Assembly: GCA_905250885.1 (NCBI GenBank)
Contig: CAJNOQ010001356.1
Location: 1 to 32,714, forward strand
Reading direction: 5' to 3'
From: Didymodactylos carnosus
Taxonomy: Eukaryota > Rotifera > Eurotatoria > Philodinida > Philodinidae
DNA length: 32,714 nucleotides
Shown one piece after another: positions 31,336 to 32,714 of this stretch (its first letter is position 1; each line of letters opens with the position of its first letter). Under the pieces are notes generated by a model. The model was not told the origin of the DNA. It did no database searches and was given only the letters and a program-made list of their open reading frames with translations. Made by a program: the position numbers and the translations under genes.

Positions 31336-31665
31336 TCAGTAGATACCGCAGAATATTTTTTCCTGGTACGCACTGGTAAAACACAGTTTATTCATAATGT
31401 TGCACAACTGATTTATCAACAAGTCCTTTGTTTCAGCATTAATGCCTGCAGCTGATATATTCATTAATAATTCTAATAGTGAATATTCTAGTTGTAATTC
31501 GGCCGACTGTTCAGAATTTAATAGTTTGAATTCATATAAAATTGTTGCATCATAAACACTGAGTGCTGGTAAATCACAGTTGTTGTCTTCGAAGTGTTGC
31601 GCCAGTACATCATATTTATTTTCACTACAATGATAATAATGTTGCTTTGACTTAGTTACAGGTTT
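31336..31665 (-). CDS. Last exon of a minus-strand zinc-finger-like gene
   Basis: On the minus strand an acceptor (ATCTTGCAG, ending 31666) precedes KPVTKSKQHYYHCSENKYD and an AQHFEDNNC segment that looks like a half C2H2 finger. Helical sequence follows (LNSEQSAELQLEYSLLELLM and TKDLLINQLCNIMNKL), with a stop at 31336-31338. The exon is open over 109 codons and looks coding. Phase 0 at the acceptor matches the donor of the exon at 32001. Function is unknown beyond the zinc-finger resemblance. Confidence 0.5.
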   Translation of the reverse strand, partial: KPVTKSKQHYYHCSENKYDVLAQHFEDNNCDLPALSVYDATILYEFKLLNSEQSAELQLEYSLLELLMNISAAGINAETKDLLINQLCNIMNKLCFTSAYQEKIFCGIY

Positions 31666-32000
31666 CTGCAAGATAAAAACAAATCCAAAAATTAATGATA
31701 ATGAGAGATATTAGAAATAATTTGTACAATTTGTTGCTCCAACTGGTGAGGAACAAAAGTAATAAAAAACATAACGAAGTTCACTGTTGAACAGTCTGTT
31801 CGTCATTCAGATGGAATGAAATGTCTTTCACATAAAAATAGCATATACGTTAACAAAGTATAGACAGAGGAACATTTGTATTCCATTCTCTAGTAATTCC
31901 TACAACGCTTTGTTGATCCCTTAACGTCTACTTTTCCATGTACCTTCTCTTTACAAGCTGGTAAAAGGAGAGCGACACAGACATAGAACTGCACACTTAC

Positions 32001-32235
32001 GAGCTGAGATGAATGATTTGATTTCAAACGTCTTTGATAATTTGATGTTGACGTATAGATTTTTCGACAAAACTCACATGTTATATTCTCATTTGCCGTT
32101 TCATTATGAAGAATTGTTTAAGTGTTTGATACGTTGACGAGAGGTTAGAAAATTTCATTACAGTGCGGACATGTATATGAATCCGTTTCATAACCCTCAA
32201 AGTGTTGACAAAATGCGTATATAAAATTAAACAAA
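32001..32235 (-). pseudogene. Degenerate C2H2 zinc-finger exon
   Basis: In minus-strand sense the sequence reads FCQHFEGYETDSYTCPHCNE, slips frame after EIF into SNLSSTYQTLKQF, then returns to the first frame with ETANENITCEFCRKIYTSTS and NYQRRLKSNH. The two C-x-x-C pairs are spaced like consecutive C2H2 fingers. The His pair of the first finger is lost to the indels, and the second finger has Arg where the first His is expected. The exon ends SSQL before donor GTAAGT (32000 downwards). A 335-bp intron would join it in phase to 31665. Upstream exons were not found. Confidence 0.45.
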
Positions 32236-32278
32236 AAAAGATGTTATCATCGTGGATCGAAAGAGAAAAGCGAAGCAT

Positions 32279-32714
32279 GACTCTACATTTTGAAAGTTAC
32301 TAAAAACATACAATACACAAAATTACAGTCATTTAACGTTTAAGTATTCTTGGTTGGTCCACTACTTCTTTATTGCTGACGTTGGAAAAATCATAAATTT
32401 GTGGTTATCATAGGATTGCTTCGAAAAGTGCTTTCATCCTGGTATCTTCACAGCGCTTTTTTCACAAACTGTACATATTCTGACCTGAATAAAGAACTTT
32501 TCAATACGTTACGTTACTTTTGTTTCATAAATTATGACGGACTGTTTACTTTTCATTCATAATTTATTATGTAGCATGATAAATCATCACTAATGAAATT
32601 GACGATTCGTCACTCACATAATTGTAATAAAAAAGTGTTCTATATAATGATTGTATGAGCTCAGTTCACCATACTCAACAACATGAACCTTTCTCAAGCG
32701 TACAATATTTGTTT
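32279..32714. other. Non-coding AT-rich end of window
   Basis: No supported gene or repeat was seen. It may hold the 5' part of the zinc-finger-like gene. Confidence 0.35.

Overview
The window looks like AT-rich, intron-bearing animal DNA from a gene-poor, transposon-loaded region, probably a bdelloid rotifer. That assignment is inference. It rests on introns of about 40-90 bp that splice cleanly by eye, a Thr/Ser-rich mucin-like exon feeding a seven-unit kelch domain, and a fragment that looks like the N-terminal part of a Penelope/Athena-type reverse transcriptase. Debris of Ty3/gypsy, LINE and foldback elements fits too. No rRNA, tRNA, CRISPR, bacterial operon signal or telomeric repeat array was seen.

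Layout. 1-6004 (+): one gene with a Thr/Ser-rich exon (1-655) and a kelch exon (5004-6004), separated by an intron of about 4.35 kb that holds a decayed antisense Ty3/gypsy element. 6235-7533: a broken small gene, a duplicated 230-bp segment and a solo LTR fragment. 7620-8591 (-): truncated Penelope-like RT. 8868-9029: palindromic miniature element with an 8-bp target duplication. 9128-9258: inverted copy of a satellite unit. 10020-14032 (+): a multi-exon coding region in which a DDE-type transposase (three acidic motifs visible) is followed by a papain-fold, USP/USPL1-like cysteine peptidase, with several frame breaks. 14706-16072 (+): a broken envelope-like ORF ending in a membrane anchor. 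16180-17794: tandem satellite of nine ~170-bp units. 17795-18110 (+): GPCR TM6 fragment. 18221-18575: inverted-repeat element. 18591-19486 (+): ABHD/YheT-type hydrolase pseudogene that keeps a perfect intron. 19770-20208: ACTAC-rich foldback. 20913-23113: poorly recognised broken genes on both strands and a 150-bp exon-intron-exon duplication. 23188-26267: four or five foldback elements flanking a small two-exon gene (24767-25268) that carries an 8-bp tandem duplication. 26644-30739 (-): a nearly complete two-ORF LINE. 31336-32270 (-): a zinc-finger-like gene, partly decayed.

How it fits together. Almost every coding region carries one or more indels or stops while splice sites survive, so this is either recently decaying sequence or an assembly with residual indel errors. 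The best candidates for something new are the transposase-peptidase locus and a foldback family with TAGGCATGCACC termini and 8-bp target duplications. The kelch gene appears to have kept its reading frame across a retrotransposon-filled intron.
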